Made by a program: the position numbers and the translations under genes. A stretch of 64,000 nt of DNA from Oscillospiraceae bacterium (GTDB lineage Bacteria; Bacillota; Clostridia; Oscillospirales; Ruminococcaceae), in NCBI GenBank assembly GCA_031253495.1, contig JAIRWC010000002.1:29308-93307 (forward strand), in the 5' to 3' direction. Under the pieces are notes generated by a model. The model was given only the letters and a program-made list of their open reading frames with translations, had not been told where the DNA came from and did not search any database. Positions 34,946 to 42,327 of this stretch are shown piece by piece (position 1 is the stretch's first letter; each line of letters begins with the position of its first letter).

Positions 34946-35503
34946 ATGAAAATAACCGTTGACCAACTCAAAGAAATCGCGCCGTCCCTTAAAATGGGCG
35001 ACAGGGTGTCGCTTTTCGGATACGTTTACACCGCGAGGGACGCGGCGCATCGGCGGATGGCGCGGCTTGCCGAGAACGGCGAGCCGCTGCCGTTCCCGAT
35101 TGCGGGGGCGGTGATTTATTACGCCGGACCCACCGACGCCCCGCCCGGCGCGATAATCGGTTCCTGCGGTCCGACGACGTCGGGCAGAATGGACGCTTTC
35201 ACACCCGCTTTGCTTGATATGGGGCTAATCGCGACCATCGGAAAAGGACAGAGAAGCCCCGAGGTAATCGAAGCGGTCAAACGCAATAATGCCGTTTATC
35301 TGTGCGCGATAGGGGGGGCCGGCGCACTTGCCGCCCGGTACGTGAAATCGTGTGAGACCGTCGCGTTCGACGACCTCGGTTGTGAAAGCGTCAAGAAGTT
35401 AGGGTTTGAAAATTTTCCGCTGATTGTCGCCGTCGACTCGGAAGGTCGTGATATTTTTACATTTGGCAGGGAAAAATATGGCGGAATTTTTGTGCAAAAT
35501 TAA
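34946..35503 (+). CDS. Fe-S hydro-lyase beta subunit (class I fumarase type)
   Basis: 185 residues matching the beta subunit of two-component class I fumarate/tartrate hydratases: GDRVSLFGYVYTARDAAHRRM, GAVIYYAGPTDAPPGAIIGSCGPTTSGRMD, IGKGQRS, YLCAIGGAGALAARYVKS. The 4Fe-4S alpha subunit, normally the gene just before, is absent; a DivIVA-like gene takes its place. The alpha subunit is presumably elsewhere in the genome. Confidence 0.9.
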   Translation: MKITVDQLKEIAPSLKMGDRVSLFGYVYTARDAAHRRMARLAENGEPLPFPIAGAVIYYAGPTDAPPGAIIGSCGPTTSGRMDAFTPALLDMGLIATIGKGQRSPEVIEAVKRNNAVYLCAIGGAGALAARYVKSCETVAFDDLGCESVKKLGFENFPLIVAVDSEGRDIFTFGREKYGGIFVQN

Positions 35504-35573
35504 CATTTTTTTTCATATAAAAACCGATATTGTGCGAAAAAGTTAGAATTTTTATTTTTTTTTTGTAATTTCA

Positions 35574-35602
35574 TTGACAATGAAAAGGCATAATGTTACA
35601 AT
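35574..35602 (+). promoter_or_regulatory. Promoter of the sigma factor gene
   Basis: TTGACA, 17 bases, TACAAT, about 27 bases before the GTG start. Preceded by a T-rich tract (TTTATTTTTTTTTTG). Confidence 0.8.
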
Positions 35603-35628
35603 TTTCTTGGGTTAGGTAGGTGAGAACC

Positions 35629-36264
35629 GTGGCCGAGCTTGACGTCAGCGGGTTGTCCGACGAGCGGTTACCGACGGAAGGACTGTCCGACGAACAGTTA
35701 CTGGCGAAAGGGTTGTCCGGCGAACAGTTGTCGGCGGAAAGCCGCGAGACTTCCGCCCTGTTTCTCCGCTATGCCGAACTTGTTAAAATCAAGGCGTTCA
35801 AAGCGGGGAAATTGTTCAAAGCGTCGGCGTCGGATACGGAAGATTTTGTTTCGGAGGGTTTTTTGGGGTTGCTTTCGGCGGTCAGGACGTATGATGAAGA
35901 AAAGGGGAAATTTTTTTCATACGCGAACGCCTGCATCAATAACCGAATAAGGGCTGCCGTTTCGGCGTGCAAGAGCAAAATAACGGCGAACGACGGTTTT
36001 GACGTTTCCGTAATTCCCGACGTGCGGTTTACCGAAGAACTTGTCATTGACAAAATTGACGGGGCTGAAATTTCAAAGCGGCTTAACGGGGTTCTTTCGG
36101 GGACGGAATTAAAGGTGTTCAACCTTTATTTACGTTCTTACAGTTACGGCGAGATAGCCTCCCGCCTTTCGCTGAGCGTGAAAGCCGTTGACAACGCCCT
36201 TTCCCGCGCCCGTGTGAAGCTTCGCAGACTATACTCCCCGAATAACCGCCAACAGCCAAATTGA
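35629..36264 (+). CDS. RNA polymerase sigma factor (sigma-70 family) with N-terminal repeats
   Basis: 211 residues from GTG 35629 (AGGTGAGA 5 bases upstream; GTG 35620 also possible). Sigma region 2: DFVSEGFLGLLSAVRTYDEEKGKFFSYANACINNRIRAAV (about 65-105). Region 4: LNGVLSGTELKVFNLYLRSYSYGEIASRLSLSVKAVDNALSRARVKLRRL. The layout resembles SigH-like factors. The first ~35 residues are three copies of an 11-residue unit GLSDEQLLAKG. No anti-sigma gene is adjacent, so control is probably at promoter or protein level. Confidence 0.85.
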   Translation: MAELDVSGLSDERLPTEGLSDEQLLAKGLSGEQLSAESRETSALFLRYAELVKIKAFKAGKLFKASASDTEDFVSEGFLGLLSAVRTYDEEKGKFFSYANACINNRIRAAVSACKSKITANDGFDVSVIPDVRFTEELVIDKIDGAEISKRLNGVLSGTELKVFNLYLRSYSYGEIASRLSLSVKAVDNALSRARVKLRRLYSPNNRQQPN

Positions 36265-36330
36265 CCATGGTAGCTTAATTTCCAGAGCGTTGTTTTTTAC
36301 AAAGGTGTCGGTGCAAATCCGTCCGAGGTC
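36263..36330 (+). pseudogene. tRNA-like sequence, degenerate
   Basis: Sixty-eight bases with tRNA landmarks: ends GACCATG/CGAGGTC pair at 6 of 7 positions (one wobble), a D-arm GCTT-AATTTCCA-GAGC, an anticodon-arm remnant TTGT-TTTTT-ACAA whose loop is only five T, and a T-arm GTCGG-TGCAAAT-CCGTC with G in place of the usual second T of the loop. No readable anticodon, so a dead tRNA or a tRNA mimic in the leader of the zinc-ribbon gene 28 bases downstream. By-eye fold only. Confidence 0.35.
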
Positions 36331-36358
36331 TTAAAAATCCAAAGTTGAGGTAAAACAA

Positions 36359-36634
36359 ATGTACGAAGACAAGACCCTCCAGTGCAAGGACTGCGGCGCG
36401 GATTTCGTGTTCACCGCCGGAGAGCAGGAATTTTACGCGGAAAAAGGTTTCGTAAACGAACCGCAACGCTGTAAAAATTGCCGCGACGCGAAGAAGAACA
36501 TGATGAGAAGCAGAGAGCCGTTCATCGCGGTTTGCGCGGAATGTGGCGGCGAAGCGAAACTGCCTTTTAAACCGCGCGACGAAAGGCCGGTTTACTGCAG
36601 CGAATGTTTCGCGAACAAAAGAGAAAGCGTTTAA
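36359..36634 (+). CDS. Zinc-ribbon protein (zf-trcl type)
   Basis: 91 residues with two CxxC pairs in the N-terminal ribbon (LQCKDCGADFVFTAGEQEFYAEKGFVNEPQRCKNCRDAKK) and two more in a second ribbon (AVCAECGGEAKLPFKPRDERPVYCSECFANKR). This double ribbon is common in Clostridia and CPR-like genomes; function unknown, often seen near translation or cold-shock genes. Ends shortly before a strong terminator. Confidence 0.88.
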   Translation: MYEDKTLQCKDCGADFVFTAGEQEFYAEKGFVNEPQRCKNCRDAKKNMMRSREPFIAVCAECGGEAKLPFKPRDERPVYCSECFANKRESV

Positions 36635-36671
36635 TCCCGTTTAACGGTTTGATAAAGCGGTTTCAAAAATC

Positions 36672-36697
36672 ACCTCCCGTTAAGGGAGGTTTTTTTT
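36672..36697 (+). terminator. Intrinsic terminator after the zinc-ribbon gene
   Basis: ACCTCCC-GTTAA-GGGAGGT followed by eight T. It lies between convergent genes and touches the stop region of the minus-strand membrane-protein gene; the A-rich stretch on the other side (AAAAATC) gives some minus-strand activity too. Confidence 0.9.
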
Positions 36698-37214
36698 ATT
36701 TATAAACGATTTTATCCATGCTCAATTTGTCGTTTACGCCCAGATAAAACCCCAGCCAACAACTTACGGCGGTCAGCCCGTAGAAACCCGCGAACACGAA
36801 CGGCGCGAACGCGAAAAGCTCTCTGTCGCTCCCCGATAAGAGCAAGGACAGCGGATAAACCGCTCCGTTCACAAGACGATAAACGCCGACGTTCATAACG
36901 CCGGTCAAAAGCAAAACGAAAGGAATCAGCATGATTGCCCATAAAATCAGCCCTATTACCGCCCAGCGGTACTTGGGGACCGTTTCGACGCGCTTGTTGT
37001 GAAGCAGCGCCCGTTCCCGAACACCGTCCTTATACGCGGGGGTGAACACGAGCGAAAGGTATATGACCGCCGCGAAAACGGCGGCGACGCCCATTATCGC
37101 CCTGACCTGCGCGAAAGAGGCGAGCGACAATGTCATAATCGTCGCCAAGAGGTTCCCCATTATCATATAACCCAACGCGGGCATAAACAGTTGCGCGAAC
37201 GATTTTCTCCGCAT
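36696..37214 (-). CDS. Unknown four-helix membrane protein, 172 aa
   Basis: Not recognised. Four hydrophobic segments at about 11-33, 38-58, 84-106 and 131-158 with a basic cytosolic loop (RERALLHNKRVETVPKYRW). No catalytic motif. Last gene of the minus-strand run that begins with the PucR-type gene, separated from the previous one by an intergenic palindrome. Confidence 0.7.
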   Translation of the reverse strand: MRRKSFAQLFMPALGYMIMGNLLATIMTLSLASFAQVRAIMGVAAVFAAVIYLSLVFTPAYKDGVRERALLHNKRVETVPKYRWAVIGLILWAIMLIPFVLLLTGVMNVGVYRLVNGAVYPLSLLLSGSDRELFAFAPFVFAGFYGLTAVSCWLGFYLGVNDKLSMDKIVYK

Positions 37215-37242
37215 AATGCCGTTTCCTGTCTGTTTTTATGGT

Positions 37243-37281
37243 CGTTTAAACTCAAAACGCCTCGCGTTTCGGATTTAAACG
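37243..37281. repeat. Intergenic palindrome family, copy 2
   Basis: CGTTTAAACTCAAAACGC-CTC-GCGTTTCGGATTTAAACG: 18-bp arms with about three mismatches, followed by GGGGTTGCG. It shares CAAAACGC...GCGTTT and the reversed CGCAACCCCGT flank with copies at 13.8 and 56.1 kb. Confidence 0.55.
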
Positions 37282-37292
37282 GGGTTGCGATT

Positions 37293-38039
37293 TTACGGCG
37301 GGTTGATTTTATTGTCGTTAACGACGTTATCGACGACCGCAAGGGCGCGCGCCCTGTTTTCCTCTTTCCCGCGGGGATTCTTCCGAACGGCGATATACAA
37401 ATCCTCGGGGCATGAGGCGAACATATTCGCCTCGGCGGCGAGCGGCGTGCCCTTCACCTTGTAAAAAAAGCCGTCGATATTCGGGTTGTCGGGATAAATC
37501 TCCCCAAGGTTGACGAAGAACGACTCAAGCGTCGTTTCACGCGTGATTTCCTCAAAGATTTCCATGTCGCCCACGAGTATGTAAGCCGTGCCGTCTTGTA
37601 TTTCGCTGATAAGTTTGACCGAGTTCCCATAATAGGCGTTGCCGTCCCGCCCTTCCTTAGTCAAATCAATGTAAAAATTTTCCGCGTGGACATATTTGTT
37701 TCCGTCAAAATCGGGAATATAAATCTCGAAGGCTTCTTCCAACGCCTGTTTTTTATAAGCGAGGGCCACCGCCGTTTCGTCCGCGGAGGCGAGCGTCAGT
37801 ATCCTTATATCCCCTTTTTCTTTGGTGAGGACGTCATAAACCAAAAAAGCGATAACGACCGTGAAAAAAAGTGCGACGACCAAATGTATTTTATAATGGT
37901 AGAAGAAATTCGCGGCGGCGGCTTTGCCGCGCGGCTTCTCGAAAACGCGTTTCTCAACGTTCGCGATTTCGCTTTCCCCTTCCCCGATTATACCTTGCTT
38001 GAGTTTTAACAGTTCCCTTTTGTCGTCGGAATAAGACAT
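37293..38039 (-). CDS. Unknown single-pass membrane protein, 248 aa
   Basis: Not recognised. Cytosolic head (MSYSDDKRELLKLKQGIIGEGESEIANVEKRVFEKPRGKAAAANFFYHYK), one membrane helix (IHLVVALFFTVVIAFLVYDVL, about 51-71), then an extracytoplasmic alpha/beta domain (ILTLASADETAVALAYKKQALEEAFEIYIPDFDGNK... AYILVGDMEIFEEI...) that loosely recalls a solute-binding lobe. The in-frame ATG at 38051 would add MVIN. Its start is preceded directly by leader-repeat copy C; lysS is the gene before. Confidence 0.75.
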   Translation of the reverse strand: MSYSDDKRELLKLKQGIIGEGESEIANVEKRVFEKPRGKAAAANFFYHYKIHLVVALFFTVVIAFLVYDVLTKEKGDIRILTLASADETAVALAYKKQALEEAFEIYIPDFDGNKYVHAENFYIDLTKEGRDGNAYYGNSVKLISEIQDGTAYILVGDMEIFEEITRETTLESFFVNLGEIYPDNPNIDGFFYKVKGTPLAAEANMFASCPEDLYIAVRKNPRGKEENRARALAVVDNVVNDNKINPP

Positions 38040-38041
38040 AT

Positions 38042-38124
38042 TTATGACCATGCCGCCTCACTCTGCACAAAACTCAATGAAAATTGCGGCATGGTGATTC
38101 GTCCTTTCTTATTTTTCAACCTTT
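38042..38124 (-). repeat. Leader-cassette repeat, copy C, with 16-residue ORF
   Basis: Minus-strand copy of the 83-base element, filling the whole gap between the lysS stop codon and the start of the next gene. Short ORF 38092 down to 38042: MPQFSLSFVQSEAAWS, stop TAA, then AT-ATG. AAGAAAGGACGAATCACC is the ribosome site. Confidence 0.85.
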
Positions 38125-39569
38125 TAATCCTTTTGGGGTCTCATGGTCGGAAACAGCAACACGTCGCGTATCGACGCGCTGTCCGTCAGCAGCATGACAA
38201 GCCTGTCAAGCCCCAAGCCTAAGCCCCCCGCGGGCGGTAAGCCGTGTTCCAAAGCGGTTATGTAATCCTCGTCCACCTCCGCGCTGTCGTCCGGGTTTTG
38301 CGCCTTGCGCGCCCGCACCTGCTCCGCGAAACGTTCCCGCTGGTCTTGCGGGTCGTTTAATTCCGAAAAGGCGTTGGCGTACTCGCAAGCGTTTATAAAA
38401 AGCTCGAAGCGCTCGGTAAATTCCGGCTCGCCGGCTTTGCGCTTCGCCAAAGGCGAAACTTCCGCGGGATAATCAAAGACAATCGTGGGTTGAATCAAGT
38501 CGGGCTCCACAAATTCCTCAAACAAAGCAATCAACTCGTTTCCGGACACGCCGGTTTTCCCCGTGCGCCGTTCCACGGCGTCCCTCATGGTTACGCGCTC
38601 CCACGGTTTGCCCAAAGCGATTTCGACGCCTTTGTGGGTTATCGTGTCCGAACCGTGAATTTTCTCGCATAAACGGCGGCACATATCCTCAAGCAAATCC
38701 ATCATTCCGTAATAGTCGGCGTAAGCCTGATATATCTCAATCGTGGTAAACTCCGGGTTATGGGTTGAATCCATTCCCTCGTTGCGGAAAATCCTCCCGA
38801 TTTCATACACCTTGTCGAAGCCGCCCGCCAGAAGCCTTTTTAAATAAAGCTCGGTTTCAATCCGTAAAAACATCCGTATATCCAAAGCGTTATGCCGCGT
38901 TATGAAAGGGCGCGCCGCCGCGCCGATTTCCAGCGTGTGCAAAACGGGCGTATCCACCTCGAGAAAACCGCGCCCGTCCAAATAAGCGCGTATTTCCCGC
39001 AAAATCATCGAACGCTTTACAAAAACATCCTTTACATCCGGATTGGCGATTAAATCAAGGTACCGCTTGCGATAACGCTCTTCCTTATCGCGCAGGCCGT
39101 GATATTTTTCGGGCAGCGGGCGAAGCGATTTCGCCAAGAGCGTCAGCTCGCCGGCGTGAACCGATATTTCCCCGCGCTTAGTTTTGAAAACGAACCCCGT
39201 AACGCCCGCTATATCGCCCAAATCCCACGCCTTAAACTCCGCGAAAGCCTGTTCCCCCACGTCGTCGATTTTTACGTAAACCTGTATCCTCCCCGAACCG
39301 TCGCGAACGTCGATAAAATTCGCCTTGCCCATGTCGCGCCGGCTGACAATCCTCCCCGCGATTGAAACGGTTTGGTTTTCCAGCTTTTCAAAGTCGGCGC
39401 GTATTTCCGCCGCCGTGATTGACACGGGATACTTCGTTCGGGCATAAGGGTCTTTCCCCGCCGATTTAAGCGCGTTCAGCTTCTCCGTCCTTAACCTGTT
39501 CTGCTCCTTTAACCCCGCAAGGTATTCCTCTTCGGTAAGCTCGGCGGTTAAATTTTCGTTGACGTCCAT
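38124..39569 (-). CDS. lysS: Lysyl-tRNA synthetase, class II
   Basis: Charges tRNA-Lys. 481 residues: N-terminal OB anticodon domain (VSIAGRIVSRRDMGKANFIDVRDGSGRIQVYV), motif 2 FEIGRIFRNEGMDSTHNPEFTTIEIYQAYADY, motif 3 GLGLGLDRLVMLLTDSASIRDVLLFPTMRP. ALEHGLPPAGGLGLG and FDYPAEVSPLAKRK are LysRS-specific. Follows greA by about 20 bases, a common pairing in Gram-positives. Confidence 0.97.
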   Translation of the reverse strand: MDVNENLTAELTEEEYLAGLKEQNRLRTEKLNALKSAGKDPYARTKYPVSITAAEIRADFEKLENQTVSIAGRIVSRRDMGKANFIDVRDGSGRIQVYVKIDDVGEQAFAEFKAWDLGDIAGVTGFVFKTKRGEISVHAGELTLLAKSLRPLPEKYHGLRDKEERYRKRYLDLIANPDVKDVFVKRSMILREIRAYLDGRGFLEVDTPVLHTLEIGAAARPFITRHNALDIRMFLRIETELYLKRLLAGGFDKVYEIGRIFRNEGMDSTHNPEFTTIEIYQAYADYYGMMDLLEDMCRRLCEKIHGSDTITHKGVEIALGKPWERVTMRDAVERRTGKTGVSGNELIALFEEFVEPDLIQPTIVFDYPAEVSPLAKRKAGEPEFTERFELFINACEYANAFSELNDPQDQRERFAEQVRARKAQNPDDSAEVDEDYITALEHGLPPAGGLGLGLDRLVMLLTDSASIRDVLLFPTMRPQKD

Positions 39570-39590
39570 TGCCGCTCCTCAAGATATGCG

Positions 39591-40064
39591 CTATTTCGAT
39601 ATTTCCAAAATCTCGTACCTAACCGTTCCGGCGGGAGCTTCCGCCTCGACCGTATCGCCCGCCTTATGACCCATGCAGGCTTTGCCTATGGGGGATTCGT
39701 CGCTGATTTTCGCGGCTTTCATATCCACTTCTTTCGAGCCGACGAGCCGCAGGTCGAGAACCGCGCCGGTATCGAGGTTCTTGATTTTGATTTTATTCCC
39801 GATTTGAACTTCCTCGGTCGTGAGGCTGTCGGCGTCGAGGATTTCCACGTTCATGAGCGACGCTTCTATTTCGGCTATCCGCGCCTCGACAATCCCTTGC
39901 TCGTTTTTCGCCTCGTCGTATTCGGAATTTTCAGAAAGGTCGCCGAAAGACAGCGCGATTTTGATTTTTTCGGCGATTTCGCGCCTTTTAACGGTTTTAA
40001 GCGTTTCAAGCTCTTCCTCCAACTTGCGAAGACCCTCTTGGGTAAGAATGATTTGTTTTGACAT
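39591..40064 (-). CDS. greA: Transcription elongation factor GreA
   Basis: Rescues backtracked RNA polymerase by stimulating transcript cleavage. 157 residues: coiled-coil with acidic tip (KIALSFGDLSENSEYDEAKNEQGIVEARI) and C-terminal FKBP-like domain (VGSKEVDMKAAKISDESPIGKACMGHKAGDTVEAEAPAG). The D and E of the tip motif are intact. Confidence 0.96.
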   Translation of the reverse strand: MSKQIILTQEGLRKLEEELETLKTVKRREIAEKIKIALSFGDLSENSEYDEAKNEQGIVEARIAEIEASLMNVEILDADSLTTEEVQIGNKIKIKNLDTGAVLDLRLVGSKEVDMKAAKISDESPIGKACMGHKAGDTVEAEAPAGTVRYEILEISK

Positions 40065-40090
40065 TGCCGGTTCCTCCCTGACGTGTGAAT

Positions 40091-41293
40091 TTAGTTTGAG
40101 GTTTCGATTATCTCAAGCGCCTTTTTTATCTGCGGGTCGGTAATCGCCGAAATATCGCCGAGACCGTTTATGTCATAAGCGACGTCCGCGCTCATATCCA
40201 CCGCGTAATCCGGCGTCAGCCCCGCGCCCTCGTAATCGAACCCCGACGTGAGCCTTATTCGCGCGACGGTTACCCGAACCGCGCTGCCGTCCTTCAGCTG
40301 CTGCGTGCTTTGCATCGTAGCTTTCCCGGCGGTGGCGCTCCCGACCAACTGCGCGCCCAAATGGCTTTTTAACGCAGCCGCCATCAGTTCGCCCGCCCCC
40401 GCCGTCGAGCCGTCCACAAGGACAATCATGGGAACCGAAACCCTTTCGGAGGAGTCGGCGACGACAAAATCCCGCCTTATGCCGTTTTTGTATTCGGTAT
40501 AGGCGATTGTTCCCGCGCCGACCAAACCGTTGAGCATCTTTTTCAGCGGCTCGTAATAATCGCTTGAGTTTTGCCTTAAATCCACCACGAGCGCTTTCGG
40601 CTCCGCCTTGAGAACGCTTTGTATTACCGCCGCGAACTGAGCCGCCGTAAGCTCGTTAAAATCCGTTATGCGGATAAAGCCCACGCCGTTGCCCGCCGCG
40701 CCCTCGACCGAGATAATATCAAGCGACTGCCGCCTTACCTGAAAAGTGTGAACCTCCCCGCGGCGCTGCGCGGTTAAACTGAAGCGCGTGCCGTCCTCGC
40801 CCTCAAGCAGCTTAACCGCCGCGTCCGCGCCGGCTTCGAGAACGTTTGTCCCGTCTATCGAGATAATTACGTCGCCTTTCTGAACGCCCGCGCCCTCCGC
40901 CGACGAACCGGAATAAACGCCCTCGACCTTGATATATCCGCCCACCTCTTTCGCGGGGATAATGCCGCAAGTTACGATTTTTCCGCTCTCCCCGCGAACC
41001 GATTTGGCGTATTCGTCGGCGGTCATATAAACCGTGTTCTTGTCGTCCACGCCGGAAATATACCCGTTGAATATGCCGGAGGCGATTTTTTCATCATCGA
41101 CGACGCCGTAATAGTTATTGCGGACGAAAGAATCTATTTCCTGCAATTTGGCGCTTATATCGTCGCGAACCGCGACCCCCGCGAATCTGTCGTTGTACAT
41201 ATTCAGCGAAACGGTCCAGGTTATGACGAACGTAACCGCGCAGGCTATGGCAATCAGGCTGACGCATACGCCCGCCGAAATTTTTTTGTTCAT
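40091..41293 (-). CDS. S41 family (Ctp-like) peptidase, probably inactive
   Basis: About 400 residues. N-terminal signal anchor (SAGVCVSLIAIACAVTFVITWTVSL), PDZ domain (VYSGSSAEGAGVQKGDVIISIDGTNVLE) and S41 core (GVGFIRITDFNELTAAQFAAVI, LVVDLRQNSSDYY, SATAGKATMQSTQQLKDGSAVRVTVARIRLTSGFDYEGAGLTPDY). The nucleophile motif SASASE reads STAGAGE: counting back 25 residues from the retained catalytic Lys (TAGKA) puts Gly where Ser should be. Start ATG 41293 directly follows repeat copy D. Stands where ftsX-linked envC/ctp genes usually do. Confidence 0.85.
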   Translation of the reverse strand: MNKKISAGVCVSLIAIACAVTFVITWTVSLNMYNDRFAGVAVRDDISAKLQEIDSFVRNNYYGVVDDEKIASGIFNGYISGVDDKNTVYMTADEYAKSVRGESGKIVTCGIIPAKEVGGYIKVEGVYSGSSAEGAGVQKGDVIISIDGTNVLEAGADAAVKLLEGEDGTRFSLTAQRRGEVHTFQVRRQSLDIISVEGAAGNGVGFIRITDFNELTAAQFAAVIQSVLKAEPKALVVDLRQNSSDYYEPLKKMLNGLVGAGTIAYTEYKNGIRRDFVVADSSERVSVPMIVLVDGSTAGAGELMAAALKSHLGAQLVGSATAGKATMQSTQQLKDGSAVRVTVARIRLTSGFDYEGAGLTPDYAVDMSADVAYDINGLGDISAITDPQIKKALEIIETSN

Positions 41294-41373
41294 ATGACCA
41301 TGCCGCCTCACCCTGCACAAAACTCAATGAAAATTGCGGCATGGTGATTCGTCCTTTCTTGTTTTTCGAACTT
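41293..41373 (-). repeat. Leader-cassette repeat, copy D, short ORF without stop
   Basis: Minus-strand copy of the element. The junction is ...GGTCATATGAAC, so the TAA-AT of other copies is missing and the short ORF from 41342 (MPQFSLSFVQGEAAWSYEQKNF...) runs on out of frame through the first ~200 bases of the peptidase gene. The 10-bp inverted repeat is intact. The left end is more diverged (AAGTTCGAAAAAC). Confidence 0.8.
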
Positions 41374-41409
41374 ATATATATTCTTCGTTTTCGGGCTCAC
41401 GCCGCGCCG

Positions 41410-42327
41410 TTACACTTTCAGGTGCCTGCCCATGCTCATAACCGTCCCCGCCGAGCTTAAAACCGCTCCCGCCGCGCAGTCGGCCGCGAGCACGAACAGC
41501 GAAATATCGCCGAACGCCATCGTATTCGCCAGCCCGAGCGCGCGCCAAAGCGTCATCCCTTCCCCGAACACGGACATAACGGCCTCGTAAGCGAACTTCG
41601 TCAGTCCCCACGCGGCCGCGCCCGCAAGCGCCCCTATGAATATCCCCTCTATGAAAAACGGGATTTTCACGAAAGAATTGGTCGCGCCCACGTATTTCAT
41701 AATATTTATTTCCTGACGGCGCGAAAAAACGCTCGCCTGCGCCGAGTTATAGACGATAATGAGGCAAACGACCACCAAAGCCGCAATGACGGCTCCGCCG
41801 ATAATCGTCAAAGTCGCCCTCATATTCACCAAAAATTCCGCAAAATCATACGGGGCTTTCACCGCGTCGACGCCCTCGATATTTTCAAACTCATCTTCCG
41901 CCGCCGAAATCTTCGTCAAGTCGTTAATCGTTACGCGGAAAGCGTTCGGCATGGGGTTAAAATCCATGTCCGCCATATAGTCATAAATCTTCGCGCGGTC
42001 GGGGTCGGCGGCCTGCCAATCCGCCCACGACGCTTCCTTAGAATAAAACCTCACCCCGCCCGAAGCGGTATACGGGCTTTTCCTCAGGGCGTCGGATATC
42101 CGCGTGGTTTCGCTTTCCGTGAGGTCGCCGTTTGTAAAAACCATAATCTCATTTCGGTTTTCGATGTGGCTTAGGATTCGGCCGACGTTCAACGCGGTCA
42201 GCAGCGCGAGCCCCACGAGGAGCAGACTGACCATTAAAACGCAAAAACTCGCGAAAGACATCATGCGGTTATACCAAACCGAAGCGACGCCCTGCCTGAC
42301 AAGAAAGGTGAAGTTATTCCATCTCAT
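41410..42327 (-). CDS. ftsX: Cell division protein FtsX
   Basis: Membrane partner of FtsE that controls wall hydrolases at the septum. 305 residues: helix 1 (MSFASFCVLMVSLLLVGLALL), an extracellular loop of about 120 residues (IENRNEIMVFTNGDLTESETTRI...), then three helices; the family mark FSRRQEINIMKYVGATNSFVKIPFFIEGIFIGALAG is clear. Overlaps ftsE by 14 bases. Confidence 0.95.
   Translation of the reverse strand: MRWNNFTFLVRQGVASVWYNRMMSFASFCVLMVSLLLVGLALLTALNVGRILSHIENRNEIMVFTNGDLTESETTRISDALRKSPYTASGGVRFYSKEASWADWQAADPDRAKIYDYMADMDFNPMPNAFRVTINDLTKISAAEDEFENIEGVDAVKAPYDFAEFLVNMRATLTIIGGAVIAALVVVCLIIVYNSAQASVFSRRQEINIMKYVGATNSFVKIPFFIEGIFIGALAGAAAWGLTKFAYEAVMSVFGEGMTLWRALGLANTMAFGDISLFVLAADCAAGAVLSSAGTVMSMGRHLKV

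Noticed and set aside
41115-41342. 75-aa minus-strand ORF MPQFSLSFVQGEAAWSYEQ...
   Set aside because: Not called as a protein gene: only its first 16 codons are the repeated short ORF; the rest is out of frame inside the S41 gene.
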